64,000 nucleotides of DNA from Micractinium sp. NFX-FRZ. Lineage: Eukaryota; Chlorophyta; Trebouxiophyceae; Chlorellales; Chlorellaceae. Location of the stretch: assembly GCA_029339195.1 (NCBI GenBank), contig JAPTJF010000087.1, positions 62,001 to 126,000 on the forward strand. The letters run 5' to 3'. Positions 1-10,895 of this stretch are shown in pieces; positions within the stretch are counted from its first letter, which is position 1, and every line of letters begins with the position of its first letter. The notes under the pieces are model-generated. The model searched no databases. It was given only the letters and a program-made list of their open reading frames with translations, and was not told the origin of the DNA. A program made the position numbers and the translations under genes.

Positions 1-418
1 GTGTGGGCAGCTGTTTCCCTTCTGGTGGGGGTTGGACACTGGAATGCGCCGTGTTGGCAGGGCAGGAGTAAGTTACCCTGGTATCCGCAAGAGTGGCCGA
101 GTCGATTGTACGCTGCAAATGCTTCATGAGCAGGACGGGGCACCAGGCAGGCGGCAGGCGGGCGGGGCGCTGGCGGGGTGAGTGGTGATAACAACGCCGA
201 CGTGCGTATCACGCCGGCTGCTTCTCGATTGCATCGATGCATTCTGATCAACACTTGAGATGCTCCAGGCGTGAAACTCAACCGCAATTGTTCAAACGCA
301 GCAGGCTCGCCACTGGCTCGCCACGCAGCACGTAGCAGGCGCCCCCATTCTCCGCGCCCCCGGCCTCCGGCACTCTTCTTTGCATCGCCGCACACACACC
401 AGCCATCACACCGGAAAC
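1..418 (+). promoter_or_regulatory. 5' flank and leader of RAD51
   Basis: No coding exon was recognised in this stretch. It precedes the RAD51 ATG and must hold its promoter and 5' UTR, perhaps with the tail of a gene outside the window. No TATA box or UGUAA element is obvious. Confidence 0.4.
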
Positions 419-3265
419 ATGGCGCAGGCAGTGGCAGAGCGCGTGGAGGAGCAGCAGTATGGCGAGGAGGAGGCGGACCCCAGCGGCCCGCAGCACCTAG
501 AGGCACTCATGGTGCGTGTTAGGCGTGCAGGCGGGCCGTGGGGTCCCGCTCCGTTGCAGGCTGCGCGAGCTGGCGGCAGCTGACGCCGCTGCGCCCCCGC
601 CCCCGCTGCTGCGTGCCCTGCGATGACGCCCCCCAGCTGTGCTGGCTGCTCTCTGCAGGAGCTGGGCGTGCAAGCGGCGGACATCAAGAAGCTGAAGGAT
701 GGAGGTGAGCAGTGACTTGCAGAGTACAGGAGCCGGCAGGGCTGGAGTGGGCGTTGCAAGGAGATACATCTGCGTTGACCGTGCGCCGCCGCCTCCGTCG
801 CCGCCTGCGTCGCCCCTGCAGGCATCGCCACAGTTGAGGGGCTGATGTACGCCACCAGCAAGGAGCTGGGAGCTATCAAGGGCATCAGCGAGCAAAAGGT
901 GGCCAAGCTGAAGGAGATAGGTGCGCACCCGCAGGGCAGGGCAGCTGCCGGCGAGCTGGGTGCTGGGTGCTGGTCGGACGTGGGTGCTGCATGCGCCGCC
1001 CCCGTGTGGGTGCCACGCACTGTTCGACCCTGCAACCACCCCCTTCCCCACATTCTCACAGCGCTGCAAGCAGCAGTGTGTGCCTGCCTGCCAGACCGCC
1101 GCCGGCAACCGGCCACCACCTGCCATGCCGCCAACACGACCGGCCCCTTGCTGTTGCCCCCTCTGCGCCCTGCAGCTATGAAGGTCGTCCCCACCGGCTT
1201 CACCACCGCGCAGCAGGTCTTCGAGCAACGCTCCGAGCTGCTGATGGTGACCACCGGCTGCACTGCGCTCAACGACATCCTGGGGGGCGGCCTGGAGACG
1301 GGCTCCATCACAGAGCTGTTTGGAGAGTACCGCTGCGGCAAGACACAGGTGGGTGCTGCACGCAAGTTGACAGCGGAAGGTGTGGGTGCTACAGGGGGCG
1401 ATTGGAAGACGTTAGTACACAGTTTCAGGTTGGGTGGATGAGGGGCGAGACGTGGCGGGCAAATGCAACACCAGCATCAGTTTTGGTAGCTTGGCGCGGT
1501 GGACGGTCGGTGGGCAAGGGTGGGTGAATCGAAAGGAGGCCCTGGGCAGTAACAGTGCCTGCGGGTGTTCCCTTCGTGGGTGCTGTTTTCCTTGCGACTG
1601 CCCTTGCTGGGTGCGCAACTAGCTGCCCGACCGCTGACCAGGTGCTGGCTGCCCTCTGTCAACCCCACATCGGTGCAGGTGTGCCACACGCTGTGCGTCA
1701 CCTGCCAGCTTCCAGTGGACATGGGTGGCGGCGAGGGCAAGGCGCTCTACATCGACACAGAGGGTACCTTCCGGCCGCAGCGACTGGTGCAGATAGCAGA
1801 GCGGTGCGTGGGAATGCGGGGTGGGGCAGTGTGCCAGCAGGGCGGTCTGGATTGCGCAGGTGGGTGCTGCAGCTGGAGCTTGCCCAACCACTCAGCAGCA
1901 GCTCACTGAAGGGGGAAGAGCAGGCCCGTCCACTGGCCCTGCACATGCCTCTCCCCAACGCCCTGCCTGGAACCCACCCCCGTCCCCTCCTGTCTGCTCA
2001 TTTTACCTTATCTTGCCTGCCCTGTGCCCGCCTGTGAATCTGGTGGACCTGCAGGATGTGATGAATCTTGCTTTGGCCACGCCCTCCCCCACTGCTCACA
2101 CCCCATGTCTCTTCCGCAACTTTTCTTCCAAAGGCAGGGCTGAAGACTGCTGGGCAGCGCTTGTAGCCACCCCTCCTGCACACACAGCTCATTCTCCTTC
2201 CCCCTCTCCCCGGGTCCTCTGGCAGGTATGGGCTGAACCCGCAGGACGTGCTGGACAATGTGGCCTACGCACGCGCACACAACACGGAGCACCAGCAGCA
2301 GCTGCTCATACAGGCGGCAGGCATGATGGCGGACTCGCGGTTTGCGGTGGTCATCGTGGACAGTGCCACCGCGCTGTTCAGGTGGGTGGCGGGCACTTGT
2401 GCTAGTGCGCCAGGCTCCTGTGTCAGGGCTGGTTGGGAGAGAGGAATTGAATCCAGCAATGCTTAGCTTACCAAGAGTGGCTCCTCTGCTGTCCCCGCTG
2501 CACGTTGTGCCCTACTGCTGACTGCTCCTCTGTGAGCCGGCCCCTTGCTCTCACCCTGCCCCCTGCCCCTGCCCCCGCCTCCCCATGCAGGAGCGAGTTT
2601 GTGGGGCGCAGCGAGCTGGCGGCACGGCAGAACATGCTGGGCCGCTTCCTTCGCGGCCTGCAGCGCCTGGCGGACGAGTTTGGCGTGGCGGTGCTGGTGA
2701 CCAACCAAGTGGTGCAGGGCAACCTGGACGGCGGCCAGGCCATGTTCTCGGCACCGCACCTGCAGGTGCGGTTGGGTGGGGGAATGGGTGCAGGGCAGGC
2801 TAGTAGGTGCATGGTGGGCAGGATGGTCGTGTTCAAACTTGAACTGGGTGTGCCGGTTGGCCGAGGCAGCTGCACCACAGCTGCCACACGCCCAGACTTC
2901 CTAATCCTGGGCACTCCACTGCGCTTCCCCTGCTCCCTGCAGCTCAAGGCGGTGGGCGGCAACATCATGGCGCACGCCACCACCACGCGGCTGCAGCTGC
3001 GCAAGGGCCGAGGCGACACGCGTGTGGCCAAGATCATTGCTTCTCCCTCGCAGCCAGAGGCGGAGGCGATGTTCAGCATAAGCGCAGAGGTGAGGTGCAG
3101 CCAGGGGTGCTGGCGGGCGATCTGCCTGTTTGTTGCTCACATGCTCGTCTGCGTGCTCACTTGCCAGCAGCCCGCTTGCTCCCTCGCTCCGTTGTACTGC
3201 TGAGCGCTCATCTGCTCGTCCTGCACATCATGCCTCTGCAGGGCGTCACCGATGCCAAGGAGTGA
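419..3265 (+). CDS. RAD51: RAD51 DNA-strand-exchange recombinase
   Basis: Forms the nucleoprotein filament that performs homology search and strand exchange in nuclear recombinational repair. About nine exons join into a protein of roughly 335 residues, the usual RAD51 length. Visible in order: an N-terminal HhH-type DNA-binding domain ([11 protein letters not shown]), the FTTA linker, Walker A read as GEYRCGKTQ across an exon end near 1349, the [18 protein letters not shown] block, Walker B ([13 protein letters not shown]), the L1/L2 region ([16 protein letters not shown], then [13 protein letters not shown]), LRKGRGDTR, and PEAEAMFSI. The last exon supplies GVTDAKE and TGA. The start is the first ATG, at 419, in an exon ending at a GTGCGT donor near 510. 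RAD51 rather than DMC1 is favoured by the LADEFGVAV block. The usual FRTG of the P-loop is YRCG here, and the loop between VTNQVV and GGNIMAHA is divergent. Confidence 0.95.
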
Positions 3266-3483
3266 GACAGCAGCAGCAGCAGCAGCTGGCAAGCGCCGCG
3301 CATGCAGCACGCCCACTGTACACCAGCAGTTCCCGCCTCCCCACTTCCTCGCATCCTCTTTATGCATGCACACCATACTAGGGCCCTCCTTCACCTCTTC
3401 AAATTAGCTTTCGGAGCAGCAGTAACCATGTCGCTGCCTGCGCCCCAACCCTCCAAAGTGTGCTGCGGTTCGTGCCGGCTGAC

Positions 3484-3488
3484 TGTAA
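3484..3488 (+). terminator. UGUAA poly(A) element of RAD51
   Basis: TGTAA lies about 220 nt after the RAD51 stop, a typical green-algal polyadenylation signal. The 3' UTR before it starts with a short CAG run at 3270-3286. Confidence 0.6.
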
Positions 3489-4131
3489 TGCATGCAAACC
3501 CCTGGTTGGAGACCTGACGCGAGGATGTCGCAGGGTGGCCAGGACCGCAGTAGGACCACGATATCTACTCCATTCTGCACAAAGGTCAAGTAAAATGGGA
3601 CTGCCGATGGTGCACACAGGCCCAGCCAAGCTGGGGTGCTCCGGCCAGGAATGTGTGGCTGCCGCCGCTCCCTGCCGGTCGTGCTAGAGGGCATGAGATG
3701 AAAATCGCACTCCCAGCGCCCCCGCTGCAACCTTGGTCTGATCTTCCTGTTTGGGCCGCGCGACCCGCTTCCAGCCTCCCGGAAGTCAACACGTGCGCGG
3801 GAGTTCAGAAAGTCACTCACTGCCCTGCTGGCAGTCAGTGTCACCCACCTCCACCTGCACCTCTCCCCCTGCTCACGGCCAGCCCTTGAACGTTCCGTTC
3901 GCTTGGCACATCGGCTAATTGTTCTGCGTGACACGGCGCCCTCAGCCAAGCGCTCCCGCATCCCTCCCTCCTAAAACACCCACGCCGGCGCGTCGTCAGG
4001 CAGCACTTCCGGGGCCCCGGGTTGGCAATCACAAGCTCATAACTCGGCTCCCAGGGGCCAGCAGGCGCCGGCCTGAGGGGCCTCTCACACACAGGCCGGC
4101 GGCCGAAAGTCTCTTAGCAGCAGGGGCCGCC
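3489..4131 (+). promoter_or_regulatory. Spacer and leader before the CobW-WW gene
   Basis: About 640 nt between the RAD51 poly(A) element and the next ATG. I see no ORF with protein-like character and no clear core-promoter motif. It should carry the promoter of the CobW-family gene. Confidence 0.35.
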
Positions 4132-7100
4132 ATGCCCAAGCCAGAGAAGGACAAGATCCCAGTGACGCTGGTGAGCGCCGCGGGGCTTCTGCTGCACCAG
4201 GCGCCTGGCTTGCAGCAGTGCGTGACACTAAGCTTTACCCCCGTCTTTCGCCTGCCTGCAGGTCACCGGCTTTCTGGGCGCCGGCAAGACCACTCTGCTG
4301 AACCACATCCTGCGGCAGAGGGGCCAGCAGCGCGTGGCTGTGATCGAGAATGAGGTGAGGCCTCCAGGCTGCCCGCCGCCGCTTCTCGGGCGGCCTCCCT
4401 GCGGCGCCGCCGGTGCCTCGCACGTGTGGGAGTAGACACGCCCCGCCGCACTTACATCTAACGGCGTGCTGCGCTTCTCCTGCCCTCACAGGTTGGAGAG
4501 ATCAACATTGACAACAGCTTAGGTGCGCAGCCGGGGCAGCAGAGGGCGTGCAGGCGGGCAGCAGTGCCGGCATGGGGTGCTGCTCCCACTCACACGGGTC
4601 GGCGGTCGTGCATGCGGCGCCCCCTGGACACCCTTCCCCCCCTCGCACCTGCCTGCGCACTGCCTGCTGCTGTTTCGATTATTTTGCACTGTCGGCTGGG
4701 TGGAGCAGACACTGCTGCTGCTAGGTTCTGAGCTGTCCCCCACTCACGATGCCGTCACACTTGCCGCTTCCCCCCCCGCCTGCAGTGTGCGAGAACCTGC
4801 TGTCGCCCGAGGACATTGTGTCCATGGACCGCGGCTGCGTCTGCTGCTCGCTGCGCAACGACATTGTCAAGGCGCTGAAGGAGCTGCAGGGGCGGGCGGC
4901 GGGGCGGCCGGGCGGCCACCCCTATGACGCCATCCTGCTCGAGACGACGGGCCTGGCGGACCCCGCCCCCGTTGCCTTCACCTTCTTTGCCAACTCCTGG
5001 ATCTCTGCCAACTACCGCCTGGACTCCATCCTGTGCCTGGTGGACGCGCAGCACCTGCGCAAGGTGTGTGGGTGGGGCGGGTGTGGAAGCAGGGCGGGCG
5101 CCGGGCGGTGGTAGTGGAGGCCAGTTGTTCGGCGGGCAGTAGCCGACCCGGCAGCTGCCTGGCAGCTTCCATGCATATCTTTGGTGACCCAACTTAACTT
5201 TTAGTGTGCAGCTAAAGTGTGCGTGCGCAGGTGTGGTGTGGTGGGGTGGTGAGCAAGGGCAGTTGGTGCCTCCAGTCTAGCTCTGCCGGTCCACCCCGTC
5301 CGCCGCCTACTGGCACACTGCGCCGCGCGCCCGCTCACCCACCCGCCCGCCCGCCCCACTTTGCCCCTTGCTGCCTCGCAGCACCTGGAGGATGCCGGCG
5401 GCGGCGACGTCAACGAGGCGGTCAACCAGATTGCGTTTGCCGACATCATCCTGCTCAACAAGATTGACCTGGTGTCGCCCGAGGAGCTGCAGGTGGGGGG
5501 GCAGCAAACGCGCAGCTGCAGCCTGGCTCGGTGCCTGCCTGCCTGTCTGGCCTCTTGCTTGCCCTCCACCCTTGCCCCTTGCCTGCCCTGGCTGCTTAGC
5601 TGCTCTGCCTGCCTAGCTAGCCCTCCGCGCTGGGCAGCAGCGCGGCGGGCAGCACAAGCGTGTGTGCAGCATGTCCTGCCCTGCCGCCGGCTCACCACCC
5701 TCGCCCCCTTCACTGCCCCGCCTCTCTGCAGCGCGCCCGCGAAATGGTGCGCTCCATCAACGTGACTGCCGACCTGATTGAGGTGGCGCTGGGCGGCGAG
5801 TCGGAGAAGGGCGCAGTGGGGGCGGCCAACGAGGCGGACAACCCCGCCTGGGACCGCCTCATGGGCATCAACTCCTTCTCCATTGAGCGCGCGCTGCAGG
5901 TGAGCAGGGCGCGGGGTCAGGGCGGGGGCAGAGAGGCTTGCCGGCTGGCAATGATGGGGCCTGGCACCATGATCTGGCGTCGGAGGAGCGCAGGAGGGCG
6001 GACGGCTAGGGATGCAGCGTTGAGCGGCGCTCTCTGCCCGGCCCCCCACACACGCCACGCCACATACCCCTGCTGCTGCCCACGCATCCTCCCTCCCGCC
6101 CCTCCTCCTCCTGTTCTCAGGTGGACCCTTATTTCATGGACTCTGACTCTGAGGACGACACCGAGCAGGCGTCCCCTCGCCCGCAGCAGGGCGCCGCCGC
6201 CGCAGCCGCAGCCCCCGCCGTGGAGGCGGCGCAGGTGGCGGCCAACCTGTCGCGGCCCGCCAAGCGCGCCCGCGAGGAGGCCGAGGCAAACGCCGCCGAC
6301 GCGGCCGCCGGCCCCGCAGCAGGCGGCAGCGGCAGGCGGCGAGGGCAGCAGCTGGGCGAGTGCGGAGCGCACCCGGGGCCCTGCAATGAGGAGTGCCAGG
6401 ATCTGGAGCTGGATGAGCTGCTGGCAAAGCAGAAGGAGCAGTCGGCAGCTGCGGCCGCCACCGCGGCGGCGGCAGCGGCGGCGGCAGCGGCGGCAGGCAG
6501 CACCGAGCGGCGCCCCAAGCGGCGGCGCAAGAAGCTGCACGACCTCAGCGGCGTGGGCAGCGTGGGCATCACCGCCCGCGGCGCGCTGGACAAGTGAGCA
6601 CGCCAGCCAGCCAGCAAGCGCGGGCTGCCATGCAGGCTGGGGGGTATGAGGAGAGGGTGTGAGCCACCTCGGATTGGCGGGGCACCAGGGCTGGCGGGCA
6701 GGGCAGGCACCCGCAAACTGTGACTGTGCTGGCCTGATAGGCCGCCGCCTGTGTACTGTATGCTAACAGCCCCTGAACCGTACCTGCGCCGCAGGTACCG
6801 CTTCAACATGTTCATGCGCGACCTGCTGGGCGAGAAGGCGCGCGACATCTTCCGCTGCAAGGGCATGCTCTGCATCAAGGTGGGTGGTCGCCGCTTGTGA
6901 GGCCACTCGCGGGTGCAAGCGGGGGCACATCCGGCCGGGCCCAAGGTGCCACGTCCTCTCTGTCCTGCAGCATGCACATGGGGCGGCAGTTGAGAGTGCT
7001 GCATGTGCTGCTGGCAGGCGGGCTGAGGGGGAGCGCCTCGTGGCGGCGCCGGCTCGTTCTGCCGCCCCTTGCTGCCCGCCGTCATGCGTCTTCCCGCACT

Positions 7101-7720
7101 GACATGCACCTGCATACCTGGCTCGCCTGCAGGGCCAGGAGCGCACCAAGTTTGTGTTCCAGGGGGTGCACGAGACCATCTGCTTTGGGCCTGCGGCCAC
7201 GGGGTGGCAGGAGGGCGAGGAGCCTGTAAACCAGATTGTCTTTATCGGCCGCGACCTGGACCGCAGGGTGAGACGGAGGGCTGTGAGCTGGCAGGCCGGC
7301 CAGGCGCTGCGCTGCACTGCGCCGGGGCAGGGGCATGCTGGATGCTGCAGGGCCGTCGCAGCGTGCAGCGCTCTTTCCTGCCGCCCGCTTCCCCCACGCA
7401 CCGCCCTCCTCTCACCACACGCTGCCCCCCGCCTGCCTGCCCTCCCGCCCCTGTGACCCCTGCTGCAGGCGCTGGCCGAGGGCTTCCGCAGCTGCGTGTG
7501 GATCCCCCTGCCAGAGGGCTGGGTGGAGCACCACGACCCGCGCAGCAGCCGCCCCTACTACGTCAACACCGCCACCGGCGCCAAGGCGTGGGAGCGCCCC
7601 GAGGGCGGCGCCTGCGCGCTCGTCAAGGCCACGGAGACCAGCCACGCGCAGCCCAGTGCGCTGCACCCACGCAGGTCCAATGGCAGCATGGACAGCGAGG
7701 CGCTTGCAGCGCTGGCGTGA
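4132..7720 (+). CDS. CobW/COG0523-family GTPase (metal chaperone) with C-terminal WW domain
   Basis: P-loop GTPase of the CobW/ZNG1 group, which inserts metal (often zinc) into client proteins. Exons in order give [16 protein letters not shown] (Walker A), VIENEVGEINID, the metal-binding GCVCCS motif (CxCC) near 4830, the [10 protein letters not shown] switch and NKIDL (G4) near 5460. After an acidic and Ala-rich insert at 6121-6595 comes a CobW_C domain ([19 protein letters not shown] ... FQGVHETI ... FIGRDLD). The last exon ends in a WW domain: [15 protein letters not shown] and WERPEG at 7505-7600. It stops at 7720 after a short Ser/Ala tail. The ATG at 4132 has a good context (GCCGCCATGC). 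A WW domain binds Pro-rich ligands, so it could recruit a partner; that is inference. The N-terminal CPELVP motif of animal ZNG1 is absent, so the exact subfamily is open. Confidence 0.88.
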
Positions 7721-9060
7721 GCCCCCCGCGCGCTGCGCCCACGCTGCATATCCAGCCGTGGCCGGCGGCCGCGGGGCGGCCAGGCGGCGGCGCATACCCG
7801 CCCCCACTTCCAGCCCCGCCTGCAAACACAAGCTGCCCAATTTTACCCGCTCCCCCAGGGGCCGCCCCGCGCCCGCCACCCGCTCCGCCCCCTCAAGACG
7901 ACGCATGCCTGCTTACTTGATTTGTTGCCGCCGGCGTGTGAGGTGCCCGCTGCCTGGCTGGCCAAGCAGGGTGCAGGCTGCAGCCCTTTACTGACGGAGA
8001 GATGTCTCGCCACCGCTGCCTGCACCCAAGCAGCCAGGCCAGCGTTGCGCACCGCGCTCCCCCCTGCTGCTGACCCTGCAACTGTACGCCTACTTTCCAG
8101 AGCTGCCTCGCTTTGCCCCTTTTTCCTCTTCTCCACCCCCCGCTCGTGAGGCGGCCGTCTGCCCCCGCCCCCGCTCCCCCCATTCTGACGCTTCACGCCA
8201 TATTTGGTGACACGGTGAATTCCCTGCTTCCGGCCCCTCCCCCACCCGCCATGCTGCAACCGGCCTGCGCCCCACCACACCTGAACCCAAAGCCCCGAGC
8301 CCCGCTTCCATTGGGCGCCCTCTCCCTCCCCGCCGTTTATGTCGTTCGTCGATGATGACGATGCTGATGATGCTGATGACTGCATACGCTCCTTGTGCGT
8401 GTCGTGTCGTCCCCCCCACCCCTGTGTTCCCACCAGCACTTACTTGGCTGGCTGTCCCCACCAGCAGCACCACCCTGCCCCCAGCCCAGCGCATGCCACG
8501 CTGCGCCGGCCCGTGTCGTTCAGTGCACCCGCCGACGCTAGCCCCGCCTTCTTTTGCGCCCACCCCGCCCGCGTCTTCCTCCTTCCACGGAAGCGCAGCG
8601 CCGGGCAGCCTGCAATTTCTTTCGCCACCCTATCCCCCATTCGTTTCCTTGTCTTCCCGTTTCTTCAACCACCCACCCCACAGCACCTGTTCTCTCCCTT
8701 CCCCGTCACACTCTCTCTTTTCCCCGGCAAGCCCGGCACCCGCGCGGCTCTCAGTGCATCCTTCCTTGCTGGCGTGCGCCGCGGCCACCCCATCAAGCAG
8801 TGTCCTCAGCCCTACTCAATGTCCACCTCCCCCCTCCTCCCCCCTCCCCCCGTCTTAGTGCCGAGCTGCCCCACAACCAAACGTCTGGTCGCGTCTTTTT
8901 TCGCACAGCAGCCGCCCCAACCAACAAGCCCTGGGGCCGCGGGGTGCCGCCCCTCCAGTTCGTCTCTCCTTTTCCCAGCGCCCTGCCCCACTCCCCACCT
9001 ATGCTGCGTTTGACCCCCCCTGACTCTTTGCAAACGGCTACTGCCCGCCCTGTAGCTGAA
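7721..9060 (+). other. Pyrimidine-rich region after CobW-WW, probable long 3' UTR
   Basis: About 1.3 kb without a recognisable exon. From about 8100 it is strongly C/T-rich on the sense strand. It resembles the region after the SPD1 gene, where a UGUAA element marks the end. No clear TGTAA was found here, so the transcript end is unknown. The convergent Lys/Ser-rich gene ends at 9253. Confidence 0.4.
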
Positions 9061-9252
9061 TACTGAAACGTGAAATGCCAGAGGCAGACTGCTGGTTGAC
9101 AGGGGGCTGGCTTGAGGTGCTGTGTGAGGAGATGAGGGGTAGAGTCACGGCGGGCAGTGCGCCCTGATAAACGTGAAAGAGCTGCAGGCTTGCTGGGCTG
9201 CCCTGTGTCGCGTTTGGTGCCGCCAGCGTTTGTGGCGCCTGTCTGGGCAGCC

Positions 9253-10552
9253 TCAGTCGGTGTCGGGGCCCTTGTGCTGCTCCCGCTTCCTCCGCTTCTG
9301 GCGCCGGCTGCCGGAGTCGCTGTCCGAGTCGCTGCTGCTGGAGCTGCTGCTGCCGCCGCCGCTCGACTCGCTGCCGCTGCTGTCTGCGGCACGGGGGCAT
9401 TCAGGGGCACAGCACGCAGCACGGGACAGTGAGGTTGGCATGCTGGCGCGGACAGGTGTGGGGAGAAGGCTGCCTAGCAGCCGCGGGGTGCGCTGCCAGG
9501 GTCAGCTCGAAGAGTGTGCCCGTCAGGCCACACACAATCCCGCAGCGCTGGCGGCGCAGGCGTGTGCCTTGCGCCACCCCTGCGGCACCAAAAGGGGGCA
9601 CCTGTTGTTGGGAACAGACCGGCCTGCCCCCGCCCGTCTCACCGCTGTGGTGCTTCCGCTTCTTGTGCTTGCGGTGCTTCTTGCTCTTCTTCTCCTTCTT
9701 CTCCTTCTTCTCCTTCTTCTCCTTCTTCCGCTTCTTGTCCTTCCGCCGCTTCTTCTTGCTTTTGCTATCCCCGCCCTCGCCTGCCTGCACAATCGCCGCC
9801 AGACGCGAGCCAGGCACGGGCATGCGGTGCGGGCAGTGCAGGCAGCCGAAGCAGGCAAAGGGGGGTGCAGGACAAGCTGTTCAGAAGGGTGATGCGTTGC
9901 GAGGCTGTGAAGGGGATGCAGGCGGCATGCAAGAAACGCAGGGATGCATGCTGGCCGCTGGTGCTGCTGCCGACAGGTGGAGGCGGGGCAGGCGCTCAGC
10001 CCCCCAAGTGGAGAGAAGCGCAGCTCACCTGCTTGCCGCCCGCAGGCGCCGCCAGCGCTGCCGCCTCCAGCCTATCCCCCCACTCCTCACGCCCAGCTGT
10101 GCGCTCCATCTGGGGCAGCGGGGGCAGGGAGGCAGAGCGGCAGCCGCTATTCTTCAGGCACCTGGTGGAGGCGGCGCACCGAGCGCCAATGCCCGAAGCC
10201 GCCAAATACCCCAGGCCAAGGCGTGCATTCCCGCCTGCTCTCACCCCACCTTCTTCATCATTGCCTCAGCCATTCCCTTGGCAAACTCTGCGCGCGTGCC
10301 TTCTTCCACCTGCACGCGGCACGGGCACAGGTGCTCGGGGCCAGCGGAGGGAGCGGGAGCGGCGGCGGGAGCCCGGTGCTGCGCAGCCAAACGCTTGCTG
10401 CCGCATGTGGGAGCTCCAGCAGCTAAGGAGTATTACATTAGCCACGGAGAGGTGGCGGAGCTGCAAAGCGTGCGAGCGATGAAGCGTCTCAGCACGGCAG
10501 CGTTGCGCACTTTGGGCATCTCCGGCCGGTTCCCCGGCATCCGACGCGCCAT
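9253..10552 (-). CDS. Lys/Ser-rich, probably nuclear protein of unknown function
   Basis: No family recognised. A phase-consistent model has five exons and about 165 residues: a short first exon from the ATG at 10552 to a GTGCGC donor; VEEGTRAEFAKGMAEAMMKK (about 10310-10250); MERTAGREEWGDRLEAAALA (about 10111-10031); a very basic exon (about 9785-9645) built on EKK repeats followed by HRKHKKRKHHS; and an acidic Ser/Asp exon (SSSSSSSDSDSDSGSRRQ) ending DTD-stop at 9253. The basic block plus SD-rich tail resembles splicing or nucleolar accessory proteins, and it is a likely nuclear localisation signal and CK2-type phosphorylation region; this is inference from composition. The first exon is the least certain part. 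The gene converges with CobW-WW. Confidence 0.55.
9694..9732 (-). repeat. 9-bp tandem repeat encoding EKK units
   Basis: About four consecutive CTTCTCCTT-type units on the + strand encode EKKEKKEKKEKK in the Lys/Ser-rich protein. The run is in frame, so copy-number changes keep the reading frame. Confidence 0.7.
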
Positions 10553-10829
10553 GACGTCTAGCAGCTCCCTTGTCTAGTGGTTCCCTGCTCCCCCAGCAAA
10601 GACCGATTCCACGAGCTGCTACGCAAGCTCCCAGGGGCCCTGCAGCTGCTCGGAAGCCCAGAGGTGTAAAGGAAAGCCCAGAGAACCGCGAGCCGACTGT
10701 GCCCTAAGAGAACGACTGCAGTGGAGGGCGCGCAGCGCAGCAGTGGCGGCGCCACGGCACCGCGCCATGCGCAGCTGCGTTCCGCACATGTGCAGCTGGC
10801 CTGTTCCGCCACGTCTTGCAGGCCCTCAG

Positions 10830-10834
10830 TTACA
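10830..10834 (-). terminator. UGUAA poly(A) element of PIG-T
   Basis: TTACA on the + strand, TGTAA on the minus strand, lies about 65 nt downstream of the PIG-T stop. Confidence 0.55.
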
Positions 10835-10895
10835 CGCGCATGGTTATCAATTCGAATCGTCATGATGTCAACAGGCCACCGCAGCCGCCGCCGGG

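Noticed and set aside
419..3265. DMC1 instead of RAD51
   Set aside because: The block around [16 protein letters not shown] and the AEGVTDAKE ending fit RAD51 better than DMC1.
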